Source: Candidatus Cloacimonetes bacterium 4572_55 (GTDB taxonomy: Bacteria; 4572-55). From it: DNA of 64,000 bases. Shown piece by piece: positions 45,874-53,720 of this stretch (the first letter of the stretch is position 1; each line of letters starts with the position of its first letter). Position numbers and translations under genes: made by a program. The DNA lies in assembly GCA_002084765.1 (NCBI GenBank), contig NBMB01000005.1, positions 30,255-94,254 of the forward strand. Direction: 5' to 3'. Below the pieces are notes generated by a model, which saw only the letters and a program-made list of their open reading frames with translations, ran no database searches and was not told the DNA's origin.

Positions 45874-45947
45874 GGCGGCATGGCCAAGTGGTAAGGCAGG
45901 GGTCTGCAAAATCCTTATCCCCGGTTCAAATCCGGGTGCCGCCTCCA
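45874..45947 (+). tRNA. tRNA-Cys (GCA)
   Basis: Acceptor GGCGGCA with TGCCGCC, anticodon loop CTGCAAA (anticodon GCA), T-arm CCGGTTCAAATCCGG, discriminator T, encoded CCA. Eight bases after tRNA-Gly, so co-transcribed. Confidence 0.96.
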
Positions 45948-45949
45948 AA

Positions 45950-46038
45950 GCCGGGGTGGTGGAATTGGTAGACACAAGGGACTTAAAATCCCTTGAGCTT
46001 TTAAGCTCGTGCCGGTTCAAGTCCGGCCCTCGGCACCA
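45950..46038 (+). tRNA. tRNA-Leu (TAA)
   Basis: Class II tRNA: acceptor GCCGGGG with CCTCGGC, anticodon stem AGGGA/TCCCT around CTTAAAA (anticodon TAA), long variable arm with the stem GAGCTT/AAGCTC, T-arm CCGGTTCAAGTCCGG, discriminator A and encoded CCA. Two bases after tRNA-Cys. Confidence 0.96.
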
Positions 46039-46049
46039 AAATAAAAAAA

Positions 46050-46085
46050 GGCGTGTATCTTTCTGGATACATGCCTTTTTTTTTT
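46050..46085 (+). terminator. intrinsic terminator of the tRNA cluster
   Basis: Stem GGCGTGTATC (46050-46059) with GATACATGCC (46066-46075), one G-T pair, 6-base loop, followed by ten T. A run of A in front makes it potentially bidirectional. Confidence 0.92.
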
Positions 46086-46110
46086 CGTAAAAAATCATGC
46101 CGTGTTTTTA

Positions 46111-46227
46111 ATCTGCGTAATCTGCGTAATCTGCGGAGATCCTGATAATTCTTAATCTGTGATAATCTGCGTAATCTGCGGAGATCCTGATAATTCTTAA
46201 TCTGTGATAATCTGCGTAATCTGCGGA
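46111..46227. repeat. TCTGCG dispersed repeat array
   Basis: Two 45-bp units beginning AATCTGCGTAATCTGCGG (46119 and 46164) plus a third partial copy (46209-46226), preceded by an extra ATCTGCGTA. It ends 12 bases before the next gene's ATG. Read backwards it gives an open frame of SADYADY repeats, which I do not regard as a gene. Confidence 0.85.
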
Positions 46228-46238
46228 CCCTTTATACC

Positions 46239-46940
46239 ATGGGATTTCATAATCAGAACTTATGGATCGCAATCGGCTTTGATCTATCCCACGTGGCAGA
46301 CTATATGGGACAGACAGTCTGTCATCAAATTCCAGACCGGAGTTTTTCGATAGACGACAAAACTCTGTTTGTCTGCAGCCGATGCGCAGGCGTCTATTGG
46401 GGCGTTGTCGCGGCTTTTTTTCAGTTGACCTTACGAGGAAAAATTTGGGCGGCTGATCCCCCAACCGGCTATTTCCGACCCATCCTTATCCTGGCAATGG
46501 CTCCGATGATCATAGACGCGGTTATCCTCAAGTTCTTAGGACCGGATTTGGGCAATATATTTCGATATGCAGTCGGTTTTTGCTTCGGCGCGGCGACCTT
46601 CTTTTTTCTCCAGCCCATTATCTCTCAACGAATCGGCTTCAATAGGAAAGTGCCCGGACTTCAAGGAGGTCGGGACGGACTGTCGCTCCTCCTCGTAAGC
46701 CTGCTATTTCTATTGATAGTGACTCCGGCAGTGCCGATTTTCCCGCCTCAAATTTATCAATGGATCACACTTTTCGGATTTTTCCTGCTATTCACCCTCT
46801 TTAATCTCATGGCGATTCTCTATCTGATCCTTCCCTCAGAAGAATTCGAGTCGATCCCGTCGGTTCTCGGGATATATACCGCGGCACTCCTATTCTCTCT
46901 CGCAGAAATCTTTATAGCGCATCTGATCGTGCCCAGATAA
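46239..46940 (+). CDS. DUF2085 family membrane protein
   Basis: 233 residues with about six membrane helices. The N-terminal VCHQIPDRSF and FVCSRCAGVYWG blocks (Cys-His...Cys-x-x-Cys) define DUF2085, a family of unknown function that may bind a metal or redox centre at the membrane surface. The start follows the TCTGCG repeat directly and no ribosome site is visible, so the repeat may have displaced the original leader. Confidence 0.85.
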   Translation: MGFHNQNLWIAIGFDLSHVADYMGQTVCHQIPDRSFSIDDKTLFVCSRCAGVYWGVVAAFFQLTLRGKIWAADPPTGYFRPILILAMAPMIIDAVILKFLGPDLGNIFRYAVGFCFGAATFFFLQPIISQRIGFNRKVPGLQGGRDGLSLLLVSLLFLLIVTPAVPIFPPQIYQWITLFGFFLLFTLFNLMAILYLILPSEEFESIPSVLGIYTAALLFSLAEIFIAHLIVPR

Positions 46941-47215
46941 TTTATCGACATGCACGGACACAGAGTTCACAAAATTATGGGCATTTTTCCCACTGAAAAG
47001 GAACTACTTTCCCTTGATAAAACAAAAATTTTTTGAAAATTCATTGAAGCACTGCGTTTTTTGATAGACAAGACGAAAATGTCGCAGCGAGAATAGCAAT
47101 ATTTCTTTACAATATGACTCAAGGCTATTATTTTCAGATAATCAAGGTTTTACTGCCCAGGTATCTGATATTTAATTAAAATCGATAATGATATCGAGTG
47201 TAAGGGAGCTTTTCT
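46941..47215. other. intergenic region upstream of the symporter
   Basis: 275 bases without a gene. 46948-46976 contains CACGGACACAGAGTTCACAA, a weak match to the family B repeat. Near its end, TCGATA (47182-47187) and TATCGA (47192-47197) form a small inverted repeat 19 bases before the symporter start, which might be an operator. Confidence 0.4.
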
Positions 47216-48583
47216 ATGCAATTTATCCAAGAAATCGTGAGCATGATCGGCGGCTTTGTCTGGGGACCGGTCATGATTCTTTTTTTGGTCGGAACTGGCT
47301 TGTTTTTAACAATCCGCTTTAAATTTATCCAATTCACCGGCTTCGGTCACGCTTTGGGTCTTCTCACTGGGAAATATGACGATCCAGAAGACACGGGAGA
47401 CATTACCCATTTTCAAGCACTGAGCGCGGCTCTGTCCGCGACGATCGGCACCGGTAACATCGCAGGAGTGGCGACCGCTATCGCTTCTGGGGGACCGGGC
47501 GCGGTCTTCTGGATGTGGATCACCGCGCTGGTAGGTATGGCGACAAAATTCACCTCCTGCCTGCTCAGTCAGAAATACCGGAAGGTGAACGAGCAGGGAA
47601 TCGTCAGCGGGGGACCCATGTATTATTTGGAGCATGGCTTGGGACAAAAATGGCTGGGCGTCCTGTTCGCCTTATTCACTGTGATAGCGAGTTTCGGCAT
47701 CGGCAATATGGTGCAGGCGAACTCGGTAGCTGAGCCCCTCTATGATATTTTGAACGTGCCGAAGTGGATTACTGGCACAGTGTTAGCTCTATTAGTGGCA
47801 ATGGTTATCCTGGGCGGGATTCGGCGTATTGCTGTCGTTGCCGGCAAGATCGTCCCTTTGATGGTCATATTGTATGTTGGCGGCGCATTAATCATATTAT
47901 TCCACCATATAGACCAGATTCTACCGACATTGAAACTCATCGTGGAAAAGGCGTTCACGCCGACCGCGGCGATTGGCGGATTCACCGGCGCAACAGTGAT
48001 GCAGACCGTCCGATTTGGAGTGGCTCGCGGGATATTTTCCAACGAGTCGGGATTAGGAAGCGCGCCCATCGCACATGCCGCGGCAAAGACAAAAGAGCCA
48101 GTTCGAGAAGGTCTGGTCGCGTCCGTTGGTCCATTTATCGACACCATTGTAGTCTGCACCATGACAGCACTGATCATTGTCCTGTCTGGTTTATGGCACA
48201 ATGTGGACGGGACAGGGGCGCAACTCACAGGAGCCACACTCAGTGCCAGAGCATTTGAGAGCGGCATACCGTTCGGGCAATATATTATCAGCTTCGGACT
48301 CGTTTTCTTCGCCTTCTCCACGATCTTGGCATGGTCTTATTATGGAGACCGCAGCGCGGAATACCTCTTTGGTTCCAAGGCAGTGAAACCCTACCGTTGG
48401 CTATGGGTCATAATCGTCCCGATCGGCGCGACCAGCCAATTGGATGTTGTCTGGAACCTGTCCGACGCGGCAAACGGCTTGATGGCAATACCAAATCTGA
48501 TCGGTTTAATCGGTCTCTCCGGCGTGGTCGCCGCGGAATTGAAAGATTATCTCTCCCGAGAGCATAAGCCCTATGGTCAATAA
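47216..48583 (+). CDS. alanine/glycine:cation symporter (AGCS family)
   Basis: 455 residues with about ten to eleven membrane helices. Family motifs: LSAALSATIGTGNIAGVATA, SGGPGAVFWMWITALVGMAT, GGPMYYLEHGLG, FGVARGIFSNESGLGSAPIAHAAA and YYGDRSAEYLFG. It should import alanine or glycine with Na+ or H+. AGGGAG lies 7 bases before ATG 47216. Single gene, perhaps read on into the cupin gene 40 bases later. Confidence 0.93.
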   Translation: MQFIQEIVSMIGGFVWGPVMILFLVGTGLFLTIRFKFIQFTGFGHALGLLTGKYDDPEDTGDITHFQALSAALSATIGTGNIAGVATAIASGGPGAVFWMWITALVGMATKFTSCLLSQKYRKVNEQGIVSGGPMYYLEHGLGQKWLGVLFALFTVIASFGIGNMVQANSVAEPLYDILNVPKWITGTVLALLVAMVILGGIRRIAVVAGKIVPLMVILYVGGALIILFHHIDQILPTLKLIVEKAFTPTAAIGGFTGATVMQTVRFGVARGIFSNESGLGSAPIAHAAAKTKEPVREGLVASVGPFIDTIVVCTMTALIIVLSGLWHNVDGTGAQLTGATLSARAFESGIPFGQYIISFGLVFFAFSTILAWSYYGDRSAEYLFGSKAVKPYRWLWVIIVPIGATSQLDVVWNLSDAANGLMAIPNLIGLIGLSGVVAAELKDYLSREHKPYGQ

Positions 48584-48622
48584 CACCTCGCAATTTGGTC
48601 GCGATTACTGGACTGATAAAAT

Positions 48623-49147
48623 ATGAAAAAATGTAATTATTGGATTGATAAGCTTGGACTTACGCCGCATCCAGAAGGCGGATATTATAAGGAAACCTAT
48701 CGATCTGACGAGGTTTTTTCTCGATCTGCATTACCCGATCGATACTGCGGAGACCGTGTTTTTTCCACAGCCATCCTTTTTCTATTAAAAAGCGGTCAAT
48801 GCTCGCATTTTCATCGGTTACAGACCGACGAAATCTGGCATTATCACGCGGGCAGTCCTTTGACGCTACATCTGATCGCGCCTGACGATTCATATACCGC
48901 TCTTGGTCTGGGAGCTGATCCGGATAATGGACTCGCATTCCAACGCGTGATCAAAAGAGGCAGTTGGTTCGGCGCGACTGTGTCAGCCTCATGTAAACGA
49001 TCTGACACATTTTCTCTGGTCGGCTGCACACTTTCCCCTGGATTTGATTTTGCCGATTTCGAGCTGTGCGATCGAGAGGATCTGATCCGTCAATTCCCCG
49101 CGCATCAGGAGATCATTCTTAAGTTGACTCGCCCTCCCGCGGGATAA
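48623..49147 (+). CDS. DUF985 cupin family protein
   Basis: 174 residues, a small beta-barrel (cupin_5/DUF985). Motifs: LGLTPHPEGGYYKETYRS at the N-terminus, STAILFLLKSGQCSHFHRL and DEIWHYHAGSPLTLHLI, with His residues placed as in cupin metal sites, and LVGCTLSPGFDFADFEL at the end. Function of the family is not firmly known; related folds include sugar-binding and epimerase-like proteins. Confidence 0.88.
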   Translation: MKKCNYWIDKLGLTPHPEGGYYKETYRSDEVFSRSALPDRYCGDRVFSTAILFLLKSGQCSHFHRLQTDEIWHYHAGSPLTLHLIAPDDSYTALGLGADPDNGLAFQRVIKRGSWFGATVSASCKRSDTFSLVGCTLSPGFDFADFELCDREDLIRQFPAHQEIILKLTRPPAG

Positions 49148-49161
49148 TTACACAGAACCAA

Positions 49162-50616
49162 ATGACAGAAAAATCTCGAGCCGTTCTTTTCAAGCGAATT
49201 ATGATTATTAACCCCTCCTCATCGGTCAAGATGACTAAGGAGGGGCGGGTGATCATGTCGCTTAACATCTCCTTTGAGCCGCCGAGAATGCCGTTGTCCA
49301 TGGCGATCATGGCCGCGGGATTGGAACAACGGTCTGGCGATGTAAAGATCGTTGACTCGGTCAACATGGGGCTGAGTCGAGCAAGTGAGCGCGCGATAAT
49401 CGCCTCTTATGGACCTGACCTGGTCATTGTCAACGCAAGCACGCCCACGATCACAGACGACATGGCGTCAATACGCGACGCAAAATCTCTGGGTGCATAT
49501 ACAGCGGCTTTTGGTCAGCATATCGACGCGCTTCCGCTTGAAACCATGGCGGATCATCCCGACCTGGATTTCTGCTTTTTGCAAGAGCCAGAACTTGTCG
49601 CGGCAAAATTTGTTGACCATTGGAACAGCCGAGATAAGCTCGATAACTCATTGGGATTGGCATACCGCTCGGAGGATGGACAGCCCATTCTCACCCCTCC
49701 TTATCCCCGCGCGTCTTTGGAAACATTCCCACCCCCTGCGCGGCATCTCCTGGACCAATCTCTCTATCGCTTACCGGACGGTGAGATTTACACCACTCTT
49801 CTGGCAAGCCGCGGTTGTCCCTACGACTGCGGATTCTGCGTCGCGCCGGTCTATCACGGATTGAAAACCCGACGTCGAGACCCGATCTCATTGGTAAACG
49901 AGGTGATAGAGGTCGCAGAAAATTCCCATATTCGCGCGGTCATGTTCCAATCCGACCTGTTCACATCGCAAAAGAAGTGGGTCATAGAGGTCTGCCAAGA
50001 GCTGATCCAGCGCGCGCCGCCAATCCGCTGGATATGCAACAGCCGAGTGGATACGGTCGATGAAGAGACCCTCGTCATGATGAAAAAAGCAGGCTGTTTT
50101 TTGATCGGCGTGGGCATCGAGTCCGGTAGCCCGCGGATGCTGTCGGTTCTGGGAAAAAAAAAGGTGGAGCCTGAGCGGATCGAGTGGATGATCCATACAT
50201 GCAGGCGGCTGGGGATTATGACCAACGGCTCTTTTGTGATCGGATATCCGGGGGAGACGATAGAATCCCTCCGACAAACTGAGGAGCTGGTCATGCGATT
50301 GCCATTGGATTTTGCTGTGTTTATGTGCGCCGCGCCTTTCCCCGGCACCAGGTTGTATCAATATTTGACAGACCCTGAGACGCCCCACCGCCTTACTGGA
50401 AATTGGGAAAATATAGCGTTCCATGACTATGTGATTGAGGGCGGACTCTCGCCGGAAACTGTCAAACAATTCAACTCCCGAATCTGGCGAAAATATTTTT
50501 TTAGCCTCCATTATGCCAAACTGCGCTTGAGAGACCTGAAACACCCGGTTCGGTTGACCAAGACGATTTGGTACGCGCTCAAACGTCTGCAAAAAATGCG
50601 GAAGAGCTTCCGGTGA
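49162..50616 (+). CDS. B12-binding-domain radical SAM protein
   Basis: 484 residues. An N-terminal cobalamin-binding-like Rossmann domain (about 10-150, MPLSMAIMAAGLEQRSGDV, DLVIVNASTPTI, AAFGQHIDALP) precedes a radical SAM barrel with the 4Fe-4S cluster motif CPYDCGFC (Cys219, 223, 226), then GVGIESGSPRMLSVL and GSFVIGYPGETIESL. The domain order is that of BchE/methyltransferase-like class B enzymes. The His of the B12 DxHxxG motif is not obvious, so cobalamin may bind base-off without a lower ligand, or not at all. Substrate unknown. Fifteen bases after the cupin gene. Confidence 0.9.
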   Translation: MTEKSRAVLFKRIMIINPSSSVKMTKEGRVIMSLNISFEPPRMPLSMAIMAAGLEQRSGDVKIVDSVNMGLSRASERAIIASYGPDLVIVNASTPTITDDMASIRDAKSLGAYTAAFGQHIDALPLETMADHPDLDFCFLQEPELVAAKFVDHWNSRDKLDNSLGLAYRSEDGQPILTPPYPRASLETFPPPARHLLDQSLYRLPDGEIYTTLLASRGCPYDCGFCVAPVYHGLKTRRRDPISLVNEVIEVAENSHIRAVMFQSDLFTSQKKWVIEVCQELIQRAPPIRWICNSRVDTVDEETLVMMKKAGCFLIGVGIESGSPRMLSVLGKKKVEPERIEWMIHTCRRLGIMTNGSFVIGYPGETIESLRQTEELVMRLPLDFAVFMCAAPFPGTRLYQYLTDPETPHRLTGNWENIAFHDYVIEGGLSPETVKQFNSRIWRKYFFSLHYAKLRLRDLKHPVRLTKTIWYALKRLQKMRKSFR

Positions 50617-50712
50617 TCTCTGAGAAAAATATAGCGAATTTTGTTGGACTCCGTTATCTTTGATTTCCCGCTATTCTGGATCATTCACCACGGAGAAAAT
50701 GAGGAGTATCTG

Positions 50713-51960
50713 ATGTTAAAAAAAATAAAAATTGAAAAGTTATTTGGTGATTTTGACTATGAAATGGAGCTTAAAAAGGGAGGCGTGACGATCCTTACCG
50801 GTCCAAATGGATACGGTAAGACAACTATTTTGAAAATTCTTCACGCCTTTTTTACAAAAAATACATTGTTCTTTTCGAGGATATCCTTTAGAAATATCAT
50901 ATTGAGTCTGGAAAAAAAAGAAATCAGAGTATTTAACTCTACTGGCGACGTTCATACCAGTTCCGCTCTTATACAAATTGAAGGTTATGATCCTCCGACT
51001 AAAGCACTGCCCGGTATCAAAGAGAATATCCCCCCGCCTTCAAATCGACCTTCTGAATATCGTCATTCTGTTATATTTAGATGGGAAATCGAAAATAAAC
51101 CCCCCTATGAATCAGAAATGCTACGGACAGATGCCCAAATCAAGGAATTTAAAGAGTCTATGCCTGATATTGGCGACGCCTATTTCATTGGAGAGCAGCG
51201 TATTATCAAATTTTCTTCCGGGGAGAAGAGGTTTTCCCTCAGCATTGAGGAATATGCTAAGGAATTGGCTGGGGAAATTGCGAAAACGTTTGACGAACTT
51301 CGTATGGTTAGTCAGAGGCTCGACATGAGTTTTCCAAAACGACTCATTAACGAATCCAATAGGATAAGTGAAGAGGACTTTGATGAGAGGTATAAAGCTC
51401 TCAGAAAAAAACAAAAATTACTAAATTCGTATGGGATGTCTGTTATTGAGGGTGGCGAGGTCGCTTCTTTCAGCGAAGACGACGCCAAAGTTTTGCTTAT
51501 CTATCTGAGCGATATGGAAAAGAGACTTGCCGTTTTTGACGACATATTGGAAAAGCTGGATATATTTTCCAATATCTTAAACAAAAAGGATTTTTCTCAA
51601 AAAAGAGTGAAGATAACTCCCAAATACGGCTTTTTTTGGGAGAAAGAAGGGATGGCAGAAAAGGAGACAGGGGAGAAAGGGTTACCTTTAAAAAATCTGT
51701 CATCCGGCGAGCAACAGCAAGCGATCTTCTGGTATGAACTGATTTTTAAGGCGCATCCCGGCACGCTTGTACTGATTGACGAGCCTGAAACATCGCTTCA
51801 TATTGTCTGGCAGAAGGAAGTAATCAACGATCTGCTAAAAATAGCCGAGTTGCGGGACCTATCAATTATTGTGACGACCCACTCTCCCTATATAATAGCG
51901 GAGCATTGGAATTTGACAGTTGATCTTTGGGATTTACATAGTGGGGAGATAACCGAGTGA
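50713..51960 (+). CDS. AAA-family ATPase of a DUF4435 pair (PARIS AriA-like)
   Basis: 415 residues from ATG 50713, which has GAGGAG at 50701-50706; the upstream part of the frame is not conserved-looking. SMC/ABC-like ATPase: Walker A GPNGYGKTT (Lys36), a long central region with coiled stretches, signature LSSGEQQQAIFW, Walker B VLIDEPETSLH and switch VTTHSPYII. The stop overlaps the start of a DUF4435 gene (GTGA). In phage defence, the PARIS system pairs such an ATPase (AriA) with a DUF4435/TOPRIM nuclease (AriB); OLD-like Gabija is a more distant relative. PARIS membership is inferred from domain pair and order, not from sequence identity. Confidence 0.8.
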   Translation: MLKKIKIEKLFGDFDYEMELKKGGVTILTGPNGYGKTTILKILHAFFTKNTLFFSRISFRNIILSLEKKEIRVFNSTGDVHTSSALIQIEGYDPPTKALPGIKENIPPPSNRPSEYRHSVIFRWEIENKPPYESEMLRTDAQIKEFKESMPDIGDAYFIGEQRIIKFSSGEKRFSLSIEEYAKELAGEIAKTFDELRMVSQRLDMSFPKRLINESNRISEEDFDERYKALRKKQKLLNSYGMSVIEGGEVASFSEDDAKVLLIYLSDMEKRLAVFDDILEKLDIFSNILNKKDFSQKRVKITPKYGFFWEKEGMAEKETGEKGLPLKNLSSGEQQQAIFWYELIFKAHPGTLVLIDEPETSLHIVWQKEVINDLLKIAELRDLSIIVTTHSPYIIAEHWNLTVDLWDLHSGEITE

Positions 51961-52832
51961 GCACGCAAAAATCTGTAAAAAAAGGTCTCGATAAAGAATC
52001 CTTTACCGATGGAATCCGCGTTATATTAAGAGACCGCGAATATAAGGAGACTTTGGTTATTGTGGAGGGGCCCACGGATAAAAAATTATTTTCAAAACTG
52101 ATCACTGCCGATATAGAAGTCTCTAACGGTGTAGATCTCCTGATATTCGCGGTCTCTAAATTGTCAAAAGAAAAAGAATTTGCAGATAGAGTGATTGGCA
52201 TAAGAGACGCGGATTTTCTCCATTTAGATAAAAAAGTAGGCGGAACCAATATATTTCTGACTGATTTTCATGACGCGGAGATGATGATCCTTTCATGCGA
52301 TAAGGCATACCTTGGGGTGGCGTACGAATATCTTCCGTTAACGCCAAAGGACGACAACGAATATCTTCCGTTAACGATAAAGGGCGACTATCTCACTTTA
52401 CGGGAAAAAATTCTGAAATCAATCGCTTTTATCGGAGGTCTCCGGTGGATAAATGACTCAGACGATTTGGTATTGAATTTTAAGAAACATCCCATTGGCA
52501 ATTATTATAAGGGAAAGAGTCTTGATGAAGAAGCCTGTCTTAAGATGATTATGCAGAGGTCGGAATCCAAAAAGAGAGGTGTTTCCAAAAAAGAAATAAT
52601 GATGAAAATAGAAAATATATCTGATTATTTCAATCTTTGTAATGGACATGATTTTCAGAGAGCATTTGCAATTCATATAACCGAGAGAACAAAAAAAGGT
52701 GTGAGCGAGGATACGATAGCCCGCATGTTTCGTATAGCTTACGAATTTACATCTTTCCAGAAGACCGACCTATATCAACAATTAAAAAATTGGTCTGACG
52801 CCCGATCAAAAGAGTTATTCAGACAAGATTGA
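51957..52832 (+). CDS. DUF4435 TOPRIM-type protein (PARIS AriB-like)
   Basis: 291 residues. LVIVEGPTDKKLFSKL near the N-terminus (Glu37 in the TOPRIM acidic position) and RVIGIRDADFLHLD (DxD) form the metal-binding centre; FHDAEMMILSCD is the third DUF4435 block. In PARIS the AriB protein is released from AriA when a phage anti-restriction protein is sensed and then cuts a host tRNA, stopping growth. GTG start overlaps the ATPase stop. Residues about 124-145 contain an exact-looking 11-residue duplication (EYLPLT twice). Lower GC and Lys-rich composition relative to neighbours fits horizontal acquisition. Confidence 0.8.
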   Translation: MSTQKSVKKGLDKESFTDGIRVILRDREYKETLVIVEGPTDKKLFSKLITADIEVSNGVDLLIFAVSKLSKEKEFADRVIGIRDADFLHLDKKVGGTNIFLTDFHDAEMMILSCDKAYLGVAYEYLPLTPKDDNEYLPLTIKGDYLTLREKILKSIAFIGGLRWINDSDDLVLNFKKHPIGNYYKGKSLDEEACLKMIMQRSESKKRGVSKKEIMMKIENISDYFNLCNGHDFQRAFAIHITERTKKGVSEDTIARMFRIAYEFTSFQKTDLYQQLKNWSDARSKELFRQD

Positions 52833-52886
52833 AAGGCACTATTTTCAAATGGCTGACACATTTACCAAAAAGAGCGAACAGGAATC

Positions 52887-53258
52887 ATGCGAGCCGTGAA
52901 GTCTCGCGGCAATAAATCTACAGAATTGAAATTGATCGAGCTTTTTAAAAAGCACGGAATTAAAGGGTGGAGACGGAATTACAAACTTTTTGGTAAGCCT
53001 GATTTTGTTTTCCCAAAGGTTCGGATCGTTATTTTTGCCGATGGATGTTTCTGGCATGGACACGACTGCAGAAACACAAAACCTAAAGACAATGCGGAAT
53101 ATTGGGAAAAGAAAATCCAAAGGAATCGGAAAAGGGATGCGCAGGTCACAGAGCGATTGACCAGCAAAGGCTGGCTGGTGTTTCGTATTTGGGAATGCGA
53201 TTTTAAGAAGAGAGGACTTCCCAAGGAATTGCTTGATATTTTTTGCAGTGTTCCATAA
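52887..53258 (+). CDS. vsr: very-short-patch-repair (Vsr) type endonuclease, probably N-terminally frameshifted
   Basis: 123 residues from ATG 52887. Vsr motifs: RSRGNKSTELKL-like start, RRNYKLFGKPDFVFPKVRIV, ADGCFWHGHDC (His/Asp and Cys for zinc), YWEKKIQRN and WLVFRIWECD. Vsr enzymes nick T-G mismatches left by 5-methylcytosine deamination and usually sit beside a C5 methylase, which is absent here; stand-alone Vsr genes also occur in defence islands. A frame from ATG 52849 encodes MADTFTKKSEQES, which looks like the missing Vsr N-terminus, then hits a stop; one lost base near 52880-52886 would join it. Follows the PARIS-like pair by 54 bases. Confidence 0.85.
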   Translation: MRAVKSRGNKSTELKLIELFKKHGIKGWRRNYKLFGKPDFVFPKVRIVIFADGCFWHGHDCRNTKPKDNAEYWEKKIQRNRKRDAQVTERLTSKGWLVFRIWECDFKKRGLPKELLDIFCSVP

Positions 53259-53273
53259 TCATGCCCTTTCCTA

Positions 53274-53621
53274 TTAAAAAAAATATCCCTCAGCCTTGAA
53301 ACAATTAGCAACGACATGCAGCCTATTCTTTAGCCCCATCGAGGTTTTGTTACAATGACCACAAGTATGAATACTCCGCAAAGAATACCCGGGATAGATA
53401 AAACCAGAAGGAGCATGATCCCGAAAACCTGGGTATCCAATCGCCTTCAGCCAGAGACTCCCAGCAATGACGACTGCTAACGCAGCCAAAATAGCGATCC
53501 ATATCCCGACGTTGAATAAAGAAATCGATCTGTTCTCCAAGCCAAGAAGAAAGAAGACGACGACGATGGCACTGATCAGTGCGTCAATGCCCAAAAAAAT
53601 CCAAAAAAACAATAACTTCAA
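53274..53621 (-). pseudogene. small membrane protein gene with a frameshift
   Basis: 115-codon open frame with two membrane helices (FFWIFLGIDALISAIVVVFF and GIWIAILAALAVVIAGSLWL). After KAIGYPGF (about base 53425) the peptide turns Arg/His/Cys-rich, but the frame one base over reads GIMLLLVLSIPGILCG, FILVVIVTKPRWG and a stop at 53330-53332, a clear third membrane helix. So the true protein is about 96 residues (53330-53621) and the sequence shows one extra base near CCCGAAAACC (53420-53428). A sequencing error in this short run is possible. Function unknown; a three-helix family of this shape is common. Confidence 0.65.
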
Positions 53622-53720
53622 GAGTATGTCCTCCTTGATTATGTGAAGATTCAGCCGTCGATAGAGACGGCTTAATTTAATGCCGCTTTCTGATGAAAAA
53701 TCGTTATGTCCCAGAAGCCC

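Noticed and set aside
46108-46464. Minus-strand open frame of 118 codons with SADYADYHRLR repeats
   Set aside because: It is produced by reading the TCTGCG repeat array and the DUF2085 gene backwards; no ribosome site, low complexity.
47740-48321. 193-codon minus-strand frame opposite the alanine symporter
   Set aside because: Antisense shadow; Pro/Thr/Asn-rich peptide with no domain and no start signal.
53653-53672. Hairpin AGCCGTC/GACGGCT downstream of the glycosyltransferase gene
   Set aside because: The 7-bp stem lacks a T-tract on the minus strand, so I did not mark it as a terminator.
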